Origin: Galeruca laticollis
Lineage: Eukaryota; Arthropoda; Insecta; Coleoptera; Chrysomelidae
Length of the DNA stretch: 64,000 nt
Direction of reading: 5' to 3'
Assembly: GCA_963921935.1 (NCBI GenBank)
Contig: OY998175.1
Span: forward strand, 211,064,655 to 211,128,654
Part shown: positions 1-11,883 of the stretch, piece after piece
Layout of the letters: each line of letters opens with the position of its first letter
How positions within the stretch are numbered: the stretch's first letter is position 1
Translations under genes and position numbers: made by a program
The notes under the pieces: model-generated
The model's input: only the letters and a program-made list of their open reading frames with translations
Databases searched by the model: none
Told to the model about the DNA's origin: nothing

Positions 1-34
1 AAGCAAAATTTTAACGTGGAGTACTCATAAGGGA

Positions 35-925
35 TTGTATACTGTTAACAGACTTCCATTTGGAATTAAAGTAGCTAGTTTTATATTTCAAAGATATTTG
101 GAACAGCTTTTAAAAGATATACCCTCTTGTGTTTGTTATTTAGATGATATTATTTTAACAGGTGAAAACGAAGAGGAACATCTGAAGACATTGATCTTAG
201 TACTGGAGCAGCTAAAAAAAGCTGGACTGACCGTAAAGTTGGATAAATGTGAATTTTTCAAATCAGAAGTCAAATATTTAGGCCATGTGATTGGCAGGGA
301 TGGATTGAAAACAAGTGAGAAGAAAATACAAGCGATTAAAGATGCACCAAGACCAGAAAACCTAACGGAGGTGAGATCTTTCCTAGGCATGGTAAACTAT
401 TATTCAAAATTTATACCAAACGCTTCGGTGATACTAAAACCAATCTATAATTTATTAAATAAACCCACTAAATTCGAGTGGGATGAACAATGTAATATTG
501 CGTTTTTAAAAATCAAAGAGATATTGTCATCAAAACTTGTATTAACCCATTTTAACCCGAATTTACCAATTGTATTAACTTGTGATGCAAGTACTTTGGG
601 AATTTCAGCAGTATTAGCACATGAAATGCTTGATAAGACTGAAAGAATAATAGCTTGTGTTTCCAGAACGCTGCAACCAAGCGAAAAAAATTACCCAATA
701 ATACATTTGGAAAGTTTAAGCATTTACTGGGGTTTAACAAAATTTTATCAATATTTGTATGGAAAAAAATTTAAAATTAGAACAGATCATAAGCCATTAA
801 TATCATTATTTCATCCTGAGAAAGGTATACCGCAAATGCATGCCAGCCGTATGCAACGCTGGGCAGCATTTTTATCAAGTTTTAATTATGATATTGAATA
901 TATAAAAGGAAAAATAATATTATAG
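35..925 (+). pseudogene. gypsy pol fragment: reverse transcriptase and RNase H
   Basis: This frame encodes the C-terminal two thirds of a Ty3/gypsy reverse transcriptase followed by RNase H. The catalytic box Y-L-D-D-I-I lies near residue 35. It is followed by the G-H-V-I-G connection, the F-L-G-M-V-N-Y-Y segment (about residues 117-124) that is very common in gypsy RTs, and the RNase H start with T-C-D-A-S (about residue 183). R-T-D-H-K-P-L near residue 255 is the usual late RNase H motif. The frame stops at 925, but A-D-Y-L-S-R, the normal end of the RNase H block, continues in another frame from about 926, so a 1-base slip near 910 is clear. The first Met at 35 is not the true start; the protein was part of a polyprotein running in from the left. 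Confidence 0.85.
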
Positions 926-1114
926 CTGATTATTTAAGTAGGGCACCTTTAAAAATTAATTACATTTCAGATGAATTTGAAGGTCTAGGTAACTATGTGA
1001 ATTTTGTAAGTACGCTAAAGGAACAAACGATCAGTATCGAATAAATAAGACGAGAGACCGAAAAGGCCAGAGACGTCAGAAGAAACGAAACCATACTATC
1101 ACAGGAAACACGAG

Positions 1115-2032
1115 ATGATAGTGGACAAAGGAATTTTAATATGGGGACATAGAATCGTTATTCCGAGGTCACTCCAAGGAAAAATGCTGGACGAACTTCA
1201 CCAGCACCATTTTGGCATAGTAAAAACAAAGAGTATAGCAAGATCGTATGTTTATTGGCCTAAAATAGACAAGCAAATCGAGGAAACATGTAGAAAGTGT
1301 ATGTGCTGTATGGAAAACAAGCCAACACCACCGAAAACTGTACTAACGCCATGGAAGGTTGAAACTGAACCATGGGCACGAGTGAGTAAGGACTTTCTGG
1401 GGCCTATAAGAGGTAAAATGGTACTAATGATAGTGGACGCATATAGCAAATGGCCAGAAGCACATATTATGAACCATATAACAGCACAAGAAACGGAAGA
1501 GAAAATCAAGAGGACATTTGCCAGATTCGGTATTCCTAAAACAATAGTGACGGACAACGGAACGCAATTTACAGCAGAAACAATGCAAGAATTCTTTAAG
1601 AGAAATAACATTCAACATATCACTTCTCCCCCTGGTCACCCACAGTCAAATGGAGCAGCGGAAAACATCGTGAAAACTTTCAAAAGCAATGTCAAAGCCA
1701 GAGCAATGGATATAAGGAACAAGGGTAAGAGTCTTGACTTAATAATTTCAGAATTTCTATTTTCTTATAGGACAACCCCTCATATAACAACTAAAGAAAC
1801 ACCAGCAAAGTTAATGATGGGTAGACAGCTCAGAAATAGAGCAGCTATACTTAAGGAATCCATAGAATGGAGAGAAAATAAGGAAGAGGAAATCGGAACA
1901 GAAAACAGCCATCAGAAAGCTCAAGAACGACAGATTAAGTATTTTAAGGGAAATAAGAGAGAATTCGAAACAGGAGAAGCAGTAGCGGATTATGCTAATC
2001 CGAATCAAAGGCAGTTATTGAAAGAAGAATAG
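1115..2032 (+). pseudogene. gypsy pol fragment: integrase
   Basis: This is an integrase that would insert the cDNA copy of the element. It starts with an H-H-C-C zinc-binding domain (H-Q-H-H near residue 29, paired cysteines C-R-K-C-M-C-C near residue 60). The catalytic core follows: the first Asp in S-K-D-F-L-G-P, the second in V-T-D-N-G-T-Q-F and the Glu in G-A-A-E-N-I-V. All three catalytic acids and both metal-binding pairs are present, so the core itself is intact. The C-terminal part (Y-A-N-P-N-Q) runs into a stop at 2032. A recognisable continuation (R-R-I-G-K-T, then W-K-R-H-A-N-Q-I) lies in another frame just after it. Confidence 0.88.
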
Positions 2033-2518
2033 GCAAAACTACATACCTATGCAGACTGGAAGATGAGAGGCTCTGGAAAAGACATGCAAACCAGATACAT
2101 AGAAGACAGAGAGAGAAGGAACAGGATCAGGTAGAGCGAAATACAGATGTAAGAAAGAAACCAGGTGTGATAAAACGGTATTGGGAAAATGGGAAAATGT
2201 GCCTGAAGGGACAAAACAGTTGGTAAATAGTCGTGGAATTGTAAATAATAATGTAATTATTGTTACAGATGAATCGGTAGTGCAAGACCACGTTGCAATT
2301 AGCCACTCAGCTGAACCACCTATCCGAACTGAACATTCCGAACCACAACAGACAGGCTCATTCATTCCGAGTGATCCATACCAGCCCCCAGAATCATCGG
2401 AACCCAGGAGTAGAACAAATGTTGCAAAACATTGTAATACAGAGAAGGTTGTACGACGTAGTTCAAGAACTACAAAAAACGCCAGCAAAATTCAAAGATT
2501 TTGTAAGAGAGATTGACT
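2033..2518 (+). pseudogene. gypsy pol C-terminal tail
   Basis: This is the frameshifted end of the polyprotein. The reading continues as an integrase C-terminal module ending in W-K-R-H (about 2030-2110) and then a hydrophilic, proline- and serine-rich tail (open from 2181). The tail ends with an R-R-S-S-R-T segment of the kind that closes many gypsy pol proteins. A last frame change near 2470 splits the end between two overlapping frames that stop at 2516 and 2518. Confidence 0.6.
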
Positions 2519-2931
2519 GAAATATGTAATTATTGTTAAAATATTTTCATTTGGATGGATGTAAATAATTTTTAGATTTAATTTATAAAAAAAAATCCCA
2601 ATTATTTTTAAGATTTTATTTGTTTTTATATGTATATGTATGTGATTTTGGAGTTGTCGATGACATGGATTTAGGAAAGTTTGATAGTGGAATTGAGAGC
2701 ATACTGGTGTTACCTTTAATAATATAGATTTAAATGATTACTACATAAAGATTGGGGTTTTTCTAATATAACGTCATTTAATATTGTACTGTACCCATTG
2801 TTAAGTATTCGGAATAATTTATATTACACAAGTAAAATAATCGTAGAGTCATGGAGTAATTTAAATTTAGGGTGCAGACATTATTACAATGCTAAATAAA
2901 CGCTCACAGGAGCTAGACTAACAAAGGGGGG
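2519..2931 (+). other. gypsy 3' non-coding region and polypurine tract
   Basis: This A+T-rich stretch between the end of pol and the LTR holds no ORF. It ends in a purine run (acaaaggggggt, 2921-2932) immediately before the LTR start. That is where the plus-strand primer of reverse transcription is expected. Confidence 0.55.
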
Positions 2932-3155
2932 TGTAATATCGGATATAGTATTAACCTGGCAACAGTGTCTATCCTTAGGAGCACATGCTCATTAGGACAA
3001 AAAGGAAACAAGACAGTCTGCTTTCAACCGCTATCGGACAAACACCAAATAAAATGTAATGTATCTATCGTAGCTAAGATAAGCATTAAAGTTATTGTGA
3101 ATAAACATGGTTTTTATTAAAAGGACAAATATTTAAACAAAGTGGATACACCACA
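2932..3155 (+). repeat. putative 3' LTR of the gypsy element
   Basis: The repeat begins with TGTAATATCGG right after the polypurine tract and probably ends at ...ACACCACA. An AATAAA polyadenylation signal lies at 3100-3105. The 5' partner LTR is outside the window, so the right end is an estimate based on the TG...CA rule. No target duplication can be tested. Confidence 0.5.
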
Positions 3156-3255
3156 GTAAACAAAGAAAGATTATATTTAGTAGGGTAATATATGATTTAA
3201 TTAAAATATTACAACATGAGTGATGAATATGAAGCGATTTATACATATAATAATG

Positions 3256-3579
3256 TTACATACAGCGTAACAGATACCAAAAATGTTCACGAATAATAAT
3301 AATTAATTCAAGCTCTTCGATCGAACAGATACATTTAAACACCTCTATAGCTCTTGCAGACATCCTAAAATGCTCCTTAAAAACTAAATCATTGTATGCT
3401 GGAATTATTTCTTCGTAATAATTTCTGTTTTTTTCTCGAATACCACGTCTTCTCACGTGATAATCATGCAATGGTTCCTGTAAATTTTCTACTACATGGG
3501 CTATAATATTTTTGTCAATATCTATTACATCACCATCATCTAATAATGCAAGAATTAAATTGTTTCTAGCCCTAGCCAT
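3256..3579 (-). pseudogene. Harbinger/PIF-like transposase N-terminal fragment
   Basis: A 107-codon frame that I read as the N-terminal region of a PIF/Harbinger (HARBI1-like) transposase. The segment Y-Y-E-E-I-I-P-A-Y followed by F-K-E-H-F-R-M-S resembles the conserved stretch ahead of the DDE domain in that family. No DDE domain follows: the sequence ends at a stop at 3256 beside the gypsy LTR. It is a truncated remnant. The call rests on a short motif, so a domesticated HARBI1-like exon cannot be excluded. Confidence 0.45.
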
Positions 3580-3880
3580 AATTTTAATTTCTCAAATGGG
3601 AGTCGATGCGTGTGCTTAAACGAGTCAACATCGTTTGCATTTTTGCTCTACAGTTATTTCTAGTACTGAGTGATCTACCAAGTTAAATTTATAGTTAATC
3701 AGTGTTACAAAAACCGACGTATGTATTGAACATTTTTAAGTATCTTCAATCGAGTTTTTGTCATTGCGCTGATTGATTGTTTACATTTTTTCGTTTCTTT
3801 TCGTCAAATAAACTGATAATAGCCAACTCATCAACCGAGTTTCGATAAATTCAGTTTTTGCCTGCTCCTCATTACCAGAG
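3580..3880. other. no gene seen
   Basis: A+T-rich spacer between the Harbinger remnant and the I-like LINE. It probably contains the upstream region of the remnant. I see no motif that can be assigned. Confidence 0.4.
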
Positions 3881-3965
3881 GCGTAGGCAACATTTCATTG
3901 TGGATATATTGCTGAACACTAAAATAAAACCATAAAGTTGTAATTAACTAAGCCATCCTAACAAT

Positions 3966-5403
3966 TTGCTTTTGAGTACAAGGGCAAGAATAAATCAAAC
4001 AGTTTTTCCTCAACCCACAGAAACAAAAATGTCGCACAATTTAAATATCAACAACCCAACGACTAGCAACAGTTATGTATCAGCCGTTAAGTCAGCACCT
4101 AAACCATCTTTCCCAAAAAAGGATCAAGCCATAGTGATGCACGCCGAAGACAACCTAAAATTATTCGACTATGTTAAGGCATTAGGCGATATTGTAGGCC
4201 CCAAACATATTTCTTTTGCTTCGAGGATCTCGAATAACAGAATTTGCATATATCTAACCAATTCTAACCTTTTATTTCTGAAGCAAATCCACTAGAGTAC
4301 GAAAACATCTTCAATTTAGGTGAGGGTAAATATATTAAAATCCTTAAAATTCGTACAAGTTTTTTTTTCTTGTACGAATTTTAAGGATTTTAATATATTT
4401 ACCCTCACCTATATTGAATTCTAACCTTGTTGACGATCTGTTAAAATCCCATCCATCCGTAACCATCAACAATAATGTCATAAACATCCGCAGACTCGTA
4501 TCTCCGACAAAAAGGATAATCATCTCGAACATATCTCCTTACATACCCCATGATCTTGCTGAAAATGCAATAAAAAGCCTTGGTTTACAATTATCCTCCC
4601 CTGTCTCGTTTCTGCGAGATGGTATCCCAGGCGATAAATATTCTCATATATTAAGTTTTAGTCGACAAGCCTACGTTCTTTCCCCATCAGACGACTTCGA
4701 ATTGCAAACCTCATTAATCATCCCTTTTGACGGCAATGAAAACAGAATCTTTCTATCTACGGACAAAATGGAGTGCTTCATTTGCAAGCAACCCGGACAC
4801 ATCGCTACAAATTGCCCAAATCCCCCAACCAACAATATAATGTTCCAATCCACTCTGACTGAACAAACTGAACAGGTATCCTCAAAAACAGACTCTGTAA
4901 ACACAATAGAAAGCAACGAAGTGAGTTCAAACGAAGACCCGATAACCCCACGAGAAAACCAGCCTGCTACCGCTCTGCCTCCAGTCCAAAAACGCGGATA
5001 TTCCCAGCTTTCATCACCCAGTGAAAACTCAAGTGTACCTGCAGAAGCAGAAGTTAACACGGACGATATGCCTCCCCCTCCATTCTCCACAGCAGTTCAT
5101 AAAGCAGTAAAGAAGAAGCGCAAAGTGAGTGTATCTACGGAATCAAACCTTTCTACGTCCATAAAAGATTGTATAGCAAAAACCTACCAGAAAACGCCAG
5201 ATGCCTTCATACTTCCCATAGAAAACCTATATGACTTCTTAGAAAATACTTTTGGTAACTCTGATCCATACACGGAAGCCCTAAAAAACACAGAGAACAT
5301 CATCGGTCTAGTCTCAAACCTTTACCTAATTTACCCGGATCTCACAAATAGGTCCATAAAGAACAGAATTACCCATATAACGAACAGGTTAAAAAAAGCT
5401 TAA
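3966..5403 (+). pseudogene. LINE ORF1 (gag-like, CCHC), split
   Basis: The ORF1 protein would bind element RNA and form ribonucleoprotein particles. It is now in two pieces, 3966-4295 and 4414-5403. The likely Met is at 4029 (atgtcgcacaat); the earlier in-frame Met at 3966 has little family support. The second piece has an RRM-like N-terminal half, one CCHC zinc knuckle (C-F-I-C-K-Q-P-G-H-I-A-T-N-C, near residue 120), a long Ser/Pro/Glu-rich linker, a K-K-K-R-K basic patch and a helical C-terminus. The break is caused by the inverted duplication at 4310-4418. The short word aattctaacctt occurs on both sides (about 4259 and 4418), so about 160 bp was added here. Confidence 0.78.
4310..4418. 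repeat. foldback inverted duplication, 50-nt arms, T-tract loop
   Basis: Left arm 4310-4359 and right arm 4369-4418 are reverse complements with about one mismatch near the outer end. They are separated by nine T residues. The left arm looks like original ORF1 coding sequence, and the right arm is its inverted copy, which breaks the ORF. The form fits a hairpin-primed template switch rather than a MITE. Confidence 0.85.
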
Positions 5404-5520
5404 ATCTGACACTGAAGAAACTGAGAGTTTGGATATGTCTAATGAACCAAGTGATGAAGAATATAGTTCCGAAGGCTCGTAGCAGTCGCATAAATCGTCA
5501 TACTTAAATTTCTTATTATC

Positions 5521-6537
5521 ATGCCCCTCTCCTTAATACAGTGGAACTGCGACGGTTTTTACCCTCGTTTGGAACAATTACAACAGCTTTTAACTGATTA
5601 CTCGCCAAATTTCCTTTGTTTACAAGAAACGAATTTTACCAAGTCTCACAACCCTCACTTAAAAAGTTACGTTGGTTATCATTTTATAAGAACTACTCAT
5701 TTACGTGCTAGTGGTGGATCCTCAGTCTTTGTCTCTAATGATATATTTCACCAAAAATTAAATTTAAATACAAACTTAGAAGCAGTTGCCATCAGCGCAT
5801 GGTGCCCTAATAAAATTGCTATTTGTAGTGTATATGTCCCTCCAAACTACACTGTAAGAGACACAGATATAATGGATCTCATAAGTCAATTACCTATACC
5901 ATTTATCTTAGTAGGCGACTTTAATGCTCACAACACAATGTGGGGTTCAGAACGTACGTTTGCCCGTGGCAAAATGATTGAAACCGTAATTAACAATAGT
6001 AACATTAATCTACTAAATACTGGCAGCAGCACATATTTTCATGTACAATCCGGATCCTTCTCCTCAATAGACCTCAGCATGTCAGATCCAGGAACAGCAC
6101 CCTTACTAACGCGGCAAACCCTTGATAGCCTCTACGATAGCAATCATTTTCCTATCCTAATTTCAGACAACGAACCAAAGCAAGTTGACATTAAAGGAAA
6201 GTGGAAAATCGCAAAAGCAGACTGGGAACTTTACAGCCAAACTCTGAAGGAAAATACAGACAATATCAATTATTCTAATGATGTAGACGAAGCTGTTGAC
6301 CAATTGACTAACTCCATAATTTCCGCAGCCAATAAATGTATAGGAAAGTACTCCGTCAACCCTCCAAAACGAACCGTTCCCTGGTGGAATGAATCCGGTA
6401 ACAATGCAGTAAAGGAGTGCATAAAGGCGCTTAATAAATACCGAAGAGCCAGAAATGATTCAGACTTGATAATCCTCAAAAGAATGAGAGCGAAATCCAA
6501 AAGGGTTCTTAAACAAAGTAAACGAGAGTCGGAATAA
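5521..6537 (+). pseudogene. LINE ORF2, part 1: APE-like endonuclease
   Basis: This is the N-terminal endonuclease domain of ORF2, which would nick the target DNA to prime reverse transcription. Visible family motifs in order: Q-W-N-C-D-G (residues 7-12), C-L-Q-E-T-N (metal-binding Glu, about residue 39), V-G-D-F-N-A-H-N (about 137-144), S-S-I-D-L-S (about 182) and S-N-H-F-P-I (catalytic His, about 207). The Met at 5521 is a natural start about 117 nt after ORF1 ends. The frame is lost just after residue 338 (stop at 6537), and the RT continues one frame over from 6599. Confidence 0.85.
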
Positions 6538-6598
6538 ATACACAAGCACTATAACCTCTGAAACCTCTCCATCTCAAATCTGGACCAAGATAAGATAG

Positions 6599-7225
6599 AT
6601 GAAAGGAAAAAACACTAGTTTTAAAATACCTGGCTTAACCCATGAGGGTGAAGTCATTACCAATGACCAACAAATTGCTAATATCCTTGCCCAACACTTT
6701 CTAAATAAAACCAAATCCAACCCCGAACCTCCAAACTCACCAAATAACTCACATCCTGAACAAATCTCATACAACTGTCACCCACTCAATTTTCTTTTCA
6801 CCCTTTCTGAATTAAATTCAGTCCTACCTTCACTGAAGAACACAGCTGCAGGACCGGACGATATCCCTATGATCTTTCTAAAACACCTACATCCAGCAAC
6901 AAAAACCAAATTGCTCGAACTTTACAACAAAATATGGTGCAGTCAACAATTTCCGGCTCAATGGAAAGAATCAATTATTATACCAATCAAAAAGAACGAC
7001 TCCAATACTAATTTTCCAAGCTCAGTTAGGCCAATCTCTCTTACCTGTACATTGTGTAAAATTCTCGAGAAATTGGTTAACAGACGCCTACACTGGTACC
7101 TAGAATCGCACAACCTACTATCTACAGCGCAGGCAGGTTTTAGATCAAACAGATGCACATTGGATAATCTGGTTATACTCTACACACAGACATCTCACAA
7201 GCAATTGAAAGCAAAAAAGATATAA
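6599..7225 (+). pseudogene. LINE ORF2, part 2: reverse transcriptase fingers
   Basis: This continuation of ORF2 in frame 2 covers the RT N-terminal motifs. N-T-A-A-G-P-D-D-I-P (about residues 81-90) matches the A-x-G-x-D box. W-K-E-S-I-I-I-P-I and R-P-I-S-L-T-C-T follow, then Q-A-G-F-R-S-N-R-C-T. Coding shifts back to frame 1 between about 7141 and 7195, because S-Q-A-I-E-S-K-K-D-I-I-A-V runs in frame 1 into the next block. One lost or gained base at each end separates this piece from its neighbours. Confidence 0.82.
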
Positions 7226-7230
7226 TCGCC

Positions 7231-9171
7231 GTGAGTCTAGATATTGACAGCGCCTTCGACACAATCCGTAAAACTTCTATTTTTAAGAAATTCACAAACT
7301 ATAATTTAACTGGAAATATTCTCTCCTTTCTACAAAACTTCTTAACCGACAGATCGTTCAAAGTCGTTACAAATGGGCAAAAGTCTACTTCGTACGCGCC
7401 AGAAAATGTAGTACCACAAGGGTCGGTTCTTAGCTCCACTCTATTTCTGATGAGTATCAACGATATCTGCTCCCCTATAAATCCACCTGTCAAATATGTA
7501 CTATATGCCGACGACCTCATTCTCTACTGCCAAGGTAAAGTCACTACTAGTACTTGTACTTTACTTCAGAAGGCTCTAGATAACATCCACAATTGGTCTC
7601 TCAAATCTGGTTCTCACTTTTCAACAAACAAATCCAAAGTAATCCAGTTCAGCAAAAGACTAAATCCTCTTCCTCCGCAACTAAAATTCAATGGCGACTT
7701 GCTACAAGTGGTTGATCAACATAAATTCCTAGGAGTAATATTTGACAAAAAGATCACATGGAGGCAACATATCCAAGAAACTAAAGCCAATTGTCTAAAT
7801 AGGATTAACATCTTAAAATCATTAGCACATCACCAATGGGGAGCAGAAGAGGAAATACTAATAAGGATTTACAGATCACTGGTCCGCTCCAAACTAGATT
7901 ATGACATAGACATGAGCGCCTGCAAATCGTATCTCAAATCTCTTGACACTATCCAAACCTCAGCACTACGAATATGTCTAGGCGCTTTTAGATCCAGTCC
8001 TACCGAAAGCATCTACATTGAATCTTCTGAACCACCTCTTTTCATACGACGAGAATGCCAACTATTATCCTATTTTTCCAGAATATCCGCCTACCCACAA
8101 AACCCAGTGTTTAAGTTATTTGATTCTATAAAACCAGCTCCTGAAAACAAACCCAAAACATCGCTCTCATCTCCACAAATGCTATACCCTATTTCTAGAA
8201 ACATTAATCTTAGAGATACAACTCCCATAAAACTTTCGAATACTCCTCCATGGACCAAAAAACCGCCACTACTGAATACAAGCCTAAACAACTACAACAA
8301 GTACGAAACGCCTAACATAGTCCTTAGACAAATATTCAGTGAGCTGATAAATAACCAGCAGTTCGACCAAATCCTTTACACTGATGCCTCCAAAGAAGTC
8401 AATGGTACCGGATGTGCTGTTACTACAGTAGATACAACAATAGCAACATACAAACTTCCTGACGTATGTAGCATACATACAGCCGAACTATATGGAATAC
8501 TACAAGCCTTGAGGACTCCAACACAGGATAACAGCAAACTTGCCATATGTACAGACTCCCTTTCATCATTATACTCCATCAAACACAACCGTTCACAACA
8601 TCCCTTAGTCCATGATATCCTCGACACCTGCCACGACCATCACACTAGAGGTATCGTTGTGAATATCATCTGGATCCCTTCTCATGTAGGAATCACAGGC
8701 AACGAACGTGCAGACCAAGCAGCGAAACAAACTTGTTCAGCCGACTTGCCAGTAGAGAAAATTCAACTTCATCAAGATTTAAAATCAGCAGCTCGACATA
8801 TTATGACTCAAACATGGCAATCACATTGGAATACTTGTAACACAAAGCTCCGTACAATACAACCAACAGTTACCGCCCAGAAGATGCCTCCCATGACAAG
8901 AAAAGACAAAAGTGTTATAAGAAGACTCAGAATAGGTCACTCACGGCTAACCCATGGTTACCTGATGTCTACAGAGAATCCCCCTATCTGTGAATCCTGT
9001 GATAATGTAAGACTTACAATAGAGCATATTCTTACAGATTTCAAACACTACAGCCCAACTCGTCGCAAACACAAGCTCAGTGGAAGTCTCAAAAACATTC
9101 TCGGACAACCTAACCAGTTTACTGCTGTGGTTCAGTTCCTCAAAGACTGCCAATCGTTTAATTTAATTTGA
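7231..9171 (+). pseudogene. LINE ORF2, part 3: RT catalytic core, RNase H, Cys-rich end
   Basis: Here the RT palm begins with S-L-D-I-D-S-A-F-D (motif A Asp). Then come V-P-Q-G-S-V-L-S (motif B) and the catalytic Y-A-D-D-L (about residue 92). An RNase H domain follows from about residue 380: Y-T-D-A-S, a C-T-D-S segment and W-I-P-S-H-V-G-I-T-G-N-E-R-A-D. The last 60 residues carry C-E-S-C and a following H-I-L-T-D-F, a degenerate zinc-finger-like end common in these elements. All catalytic acids I could check are present, so this 646-codon block is well preserved despite the upstream frameshifts. Confidence 0.87.
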
Positions 9172-9255
9172 TTTTTATTTGTAACTAAATGTATGATAGA
9201 TCCCGTGTCAGTGGCCGCTAGATGGCGAGACACGTTAATTTTAATAAAAAAAAAT

Positions 9256-9949
9256 CTCAAATATTTATTCCAAAGACAATACAATCTATAATGAAGATTA
9301 TCTATGATCTTTCCAAAAAATGATCGTTCAGAAGACATACGTCAACCATTCGTTGCTCATTGAGCGCTCACTAAACAGTTGAGTTATAAGGTATGTTTTC
9401 TGAACGCAACCATTGTTAACTCGGCTCCATAGTTCTTCGTGTATATGTGTATTGATGCTTGCTCCCTCTTTTTTATTCGTCCAAGGTGTCAAAAACATAA
9501 TGAATTTATGTCGTAGTTTTCACTCGAACTATAACAAATCTGTTAAAAAGAAAAACTGTAACAACGAGATTATGAAGGTCAAGTCTAAGCAAGTTTTCAT
9601 ATTATATTGAAGCTGTATACAAATTTTAATATTTGATTAATTTTAGGGCTTAAGTGGTATCTTGTTAGATTTGTAGAAGACGTAATATGGAAAGCTTGAT
9701 CCAGTTCGCATATTAAAATTTGCGGGAAACATGTGAATGCTTTATGGACTCCAAATAGAACTTGGTACCTGGCAGAGATTTATAGTGAAGAAAGTGCGTA
9801 GTAGTATATTAAGTATCAAGTGTTAATAATGTTATTTTAGTCACCAGTTTTATTGGGCACGAGTGGAGCGAAGCGGAGCGGAACATGAAATATAAATTAC
9901 TTAAGATGCAGGAGATGTGACGTTCAAAAGACAAAAGACCAATGATATC
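9256..9949. other. no gene seen
   Basis: About 700 bp between the LINE tail and the next pseudogene. One 65-codon frame (9413-9610) has no recognisable features and is probably chance. I see no repeat structure here. Confidence 0.4.
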
Positions 9950-11112
9950 ACAAGGCACGCCTATAGAACATTAAACGAACAAAAATGGAAAGGCTCCGAA
10001 AATAATGCCACTTACTGAAGGCATTAAAAAATTACATAAGTACTTATGACATCATGGTGAAATAGCTGCTGATGAATTGATCAAAACAAGATCTGCCAAT
10101 GCATTTGACCTGTTAAACAAAACATTTTATCAAATATTCCGACTATCAAAGGGGCCTTTCTATTGATAAGAATTGTGACACCTACGATATGTTGTTAGAG
10201 GCTGAAAAAGCTTATTGCGACAATAGGATTCGTTTGGTAGTAAGGGGGAAAAGTTGAAGCTGCTCCTCTTATACTAACTAAAGAGTTGCAAGAAATATTG
10301 ACCTTATCCTCCAATTTAAAAATGATTGCGGGGTAGAACCGCACAATCTATATATATTTCCTTCAAGAGTTCACTGTGATGGATTCTATCAAGCCCACCA
10401 CTTATTTAGAAAATATTCTATTGAGTCTGGTTGCGAAGCACCTGGAGCTTTAAGATCAACCAAATTACGAAAACATCTTGCAATTACTGTTCAACTTTTA
10501 AACATTCGCGAAAATGAGATGGATTGTTTTGCTAAGTTTATGGGTCACGATATACGTGTTCACCGTGAGTATTACCGTTTGCAAAATGAAACTGTAGATT
10601 TGGCTAAAATAATTAAAATTTTAATAAACATGGAGAAAGGAAACATAGAGCATATGGAGGGGAAACATTTACATGAAATTGAAGTCAATGACTCCATAGA
10701 GGGTGAAGTAGTTAATGCAGAAGAAGAACAGGACTTAGAAAATTGGGAAGAAGTAGAAATGGAAGACGAAGATGTATCAAGAAGCAAAGGGGACAAATTT
10801 TTAGGCGATAACGCAACTTTCGAACCAAATGCTGTATCTGCTTTACAGTTACAACCTAAAAATACTATAAAATATGTAAAAAAGGTTCCAATAGAAGCGT
10901 TAAACGTGAACAAATTGTGAAAAATTTACCGTAGTCAAAAGCCGAAGTTAACGTAACCTTAAACTACTTTAAAAATTACTTATTGACAAAATCAGTTCCG
11001 GGAAAAGTAGAGTGTGAAATTTTTTTAAAAGAACAAAGCAGCATTATTTCTTCCGAACGGAAGTGGTCCAACGTGAAAGATTTTATTTACAACCATATCA
11101 GAAATAAATAAC
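9950..11112 (+). pseudogene. decayed gene with tyrosine-recombinase-like C-terminus
   Basis: A broken coding stretch can be followed over more than 1 kb with several frame changes and stops (one near 10048, a slip near 10310, stops at 10918 and later). The clearest part (about 10315-10600) reads K-L-R-K-H, then F-M-G-H-D-I-R-V-H-R-E-Y-Y-R-L. This resembles the R...H-x-x-R...H...Y end of tyrosine recombinases as found in Crypton-like and related insect gene families. An acidic region follows (10640-10790), then a Trp-containing terminal block (K-W-S-N-V-K-D-F) ending at a stop at 11110-11112. An AATAAA lies at 11244-11249. The family name is inferred from motif shape only. Confidence 0.5.
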
Positions 11113-11807
11113 TTGTCGAAATCCAGTGTTAATCACTACCGCTTAATTTACATATTGGTTTCTATTTTTATCCTACCATAGATGTTTTAATTTTTGTACG
11201 TTTGTCATTTCAAATGTTAATTTTGTACTTCATATTTGTGAATAATAAAGTTGTTTTTTCAAATTATTTAACTTTTTTTTGTGACTTCTACTAATAATCA
11301 GAGTCTTGCTGATAATTTTGAATATACCTAAATATCTGCTGAGCGACACGTCCATTTTTCTGGAATAAAATAAAAATCGGAACATATCAGGAAAAAGTCA
11401 GACAAATGGTTTTTCTTGAACTTATCTCGACCCTGATGTGCGGTAAAAACCAAACTTCTCTTTTTAAATTTGTAGAAGTAACAAGCATGTGAACGTTTAG
11501 CCAACTTTTATTCTAATTGAAATATCTTTGATATCCTAGGACATCAGTAAATGTGATAGATGTTTGTGTTAGTCAAATTTTAAACATCTAAGTAAAATGG
11601 TATCGACAGCATTGTCACTCAATTTTTGGATGCCTAACCGGCGAAAGCGCTCACACAAATCTTAATAAATTTTAAATTATTGCACATTGCCTTTTTAGTC
11701 AAATCATTTTTGTAACACTAAACAAACAACAAACAAAAGCGGAAAAACTTTTTTCAATATCTTGGGAATTCGGCCAAATTAAAATAAAGGACAGACATAA
11801 CTTCTAA

Positions 11808-11811
<4 letters not shown>
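11113..11811. other. no gene seen
   Basis: A+T-rich DNA after the recombinase-like pseudogene, including its probable 3' UTR (AATAAA at 11244). Nothing else could be assigned. Confidence 0.4.

Positions 11812-11870
<59 letters not shown>
11812..11870. repeat. (TA)n microsatellite
   Basis: A near-perfect run of about 29 TA dinucleotides that directly precedes a foldback element. Confidence 0.95.
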
Positions 11871-11875
<5 letters not shown>

Positions 11876-11883
11876 TCTCATAT

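Larger units (their letters stand above)
1..3155 (+). mobile_element. Ty3/gypsy LTR retrotransposon, 3' half (RT to 3' LTR)
   Basis: The window opens inside pol of a Ty3/gypsy element. In order there are the reverse transcriptase palm (Y-L-D-D box), RNase H, the integrase zinc finger and DDE core, an integrase C-terminal module, a purine-rich tract (2923-2931) and a putative 3' LTR starting TG at 2932. The RT-RNaseH-integrase order is the Ty3/gypsy order, not Ty1/copia. The 5' part (gag, protease, 5' LTR) lies outside the window. At least three frameshifts break pol, so the copy is dead. Confidence 0.85.
3880..9255 (+). mobile_element. nearly full-length I-clade-like non-LTR retrotransposon
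   Basis: A two-ORF LINE: a gag-like ORF1 with a CCHC zinc knuckle, then ORF2 with an APE-type endonuclease, reverse transcriptase and an RNase H domain. ORF1 knuckles plus an ORF2 RNase H are the layout of I and related clades (LOA elements also carry RNase H). The 3' end is an A-rich tail at about 9243-9253 (taataaaaaaaaat). The 5' limit is approximate, and no target-site duplication was found by eye. ORF1 is split by a foldback insertion and ORF2 by two frameshifts. Confidence 0.8.
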
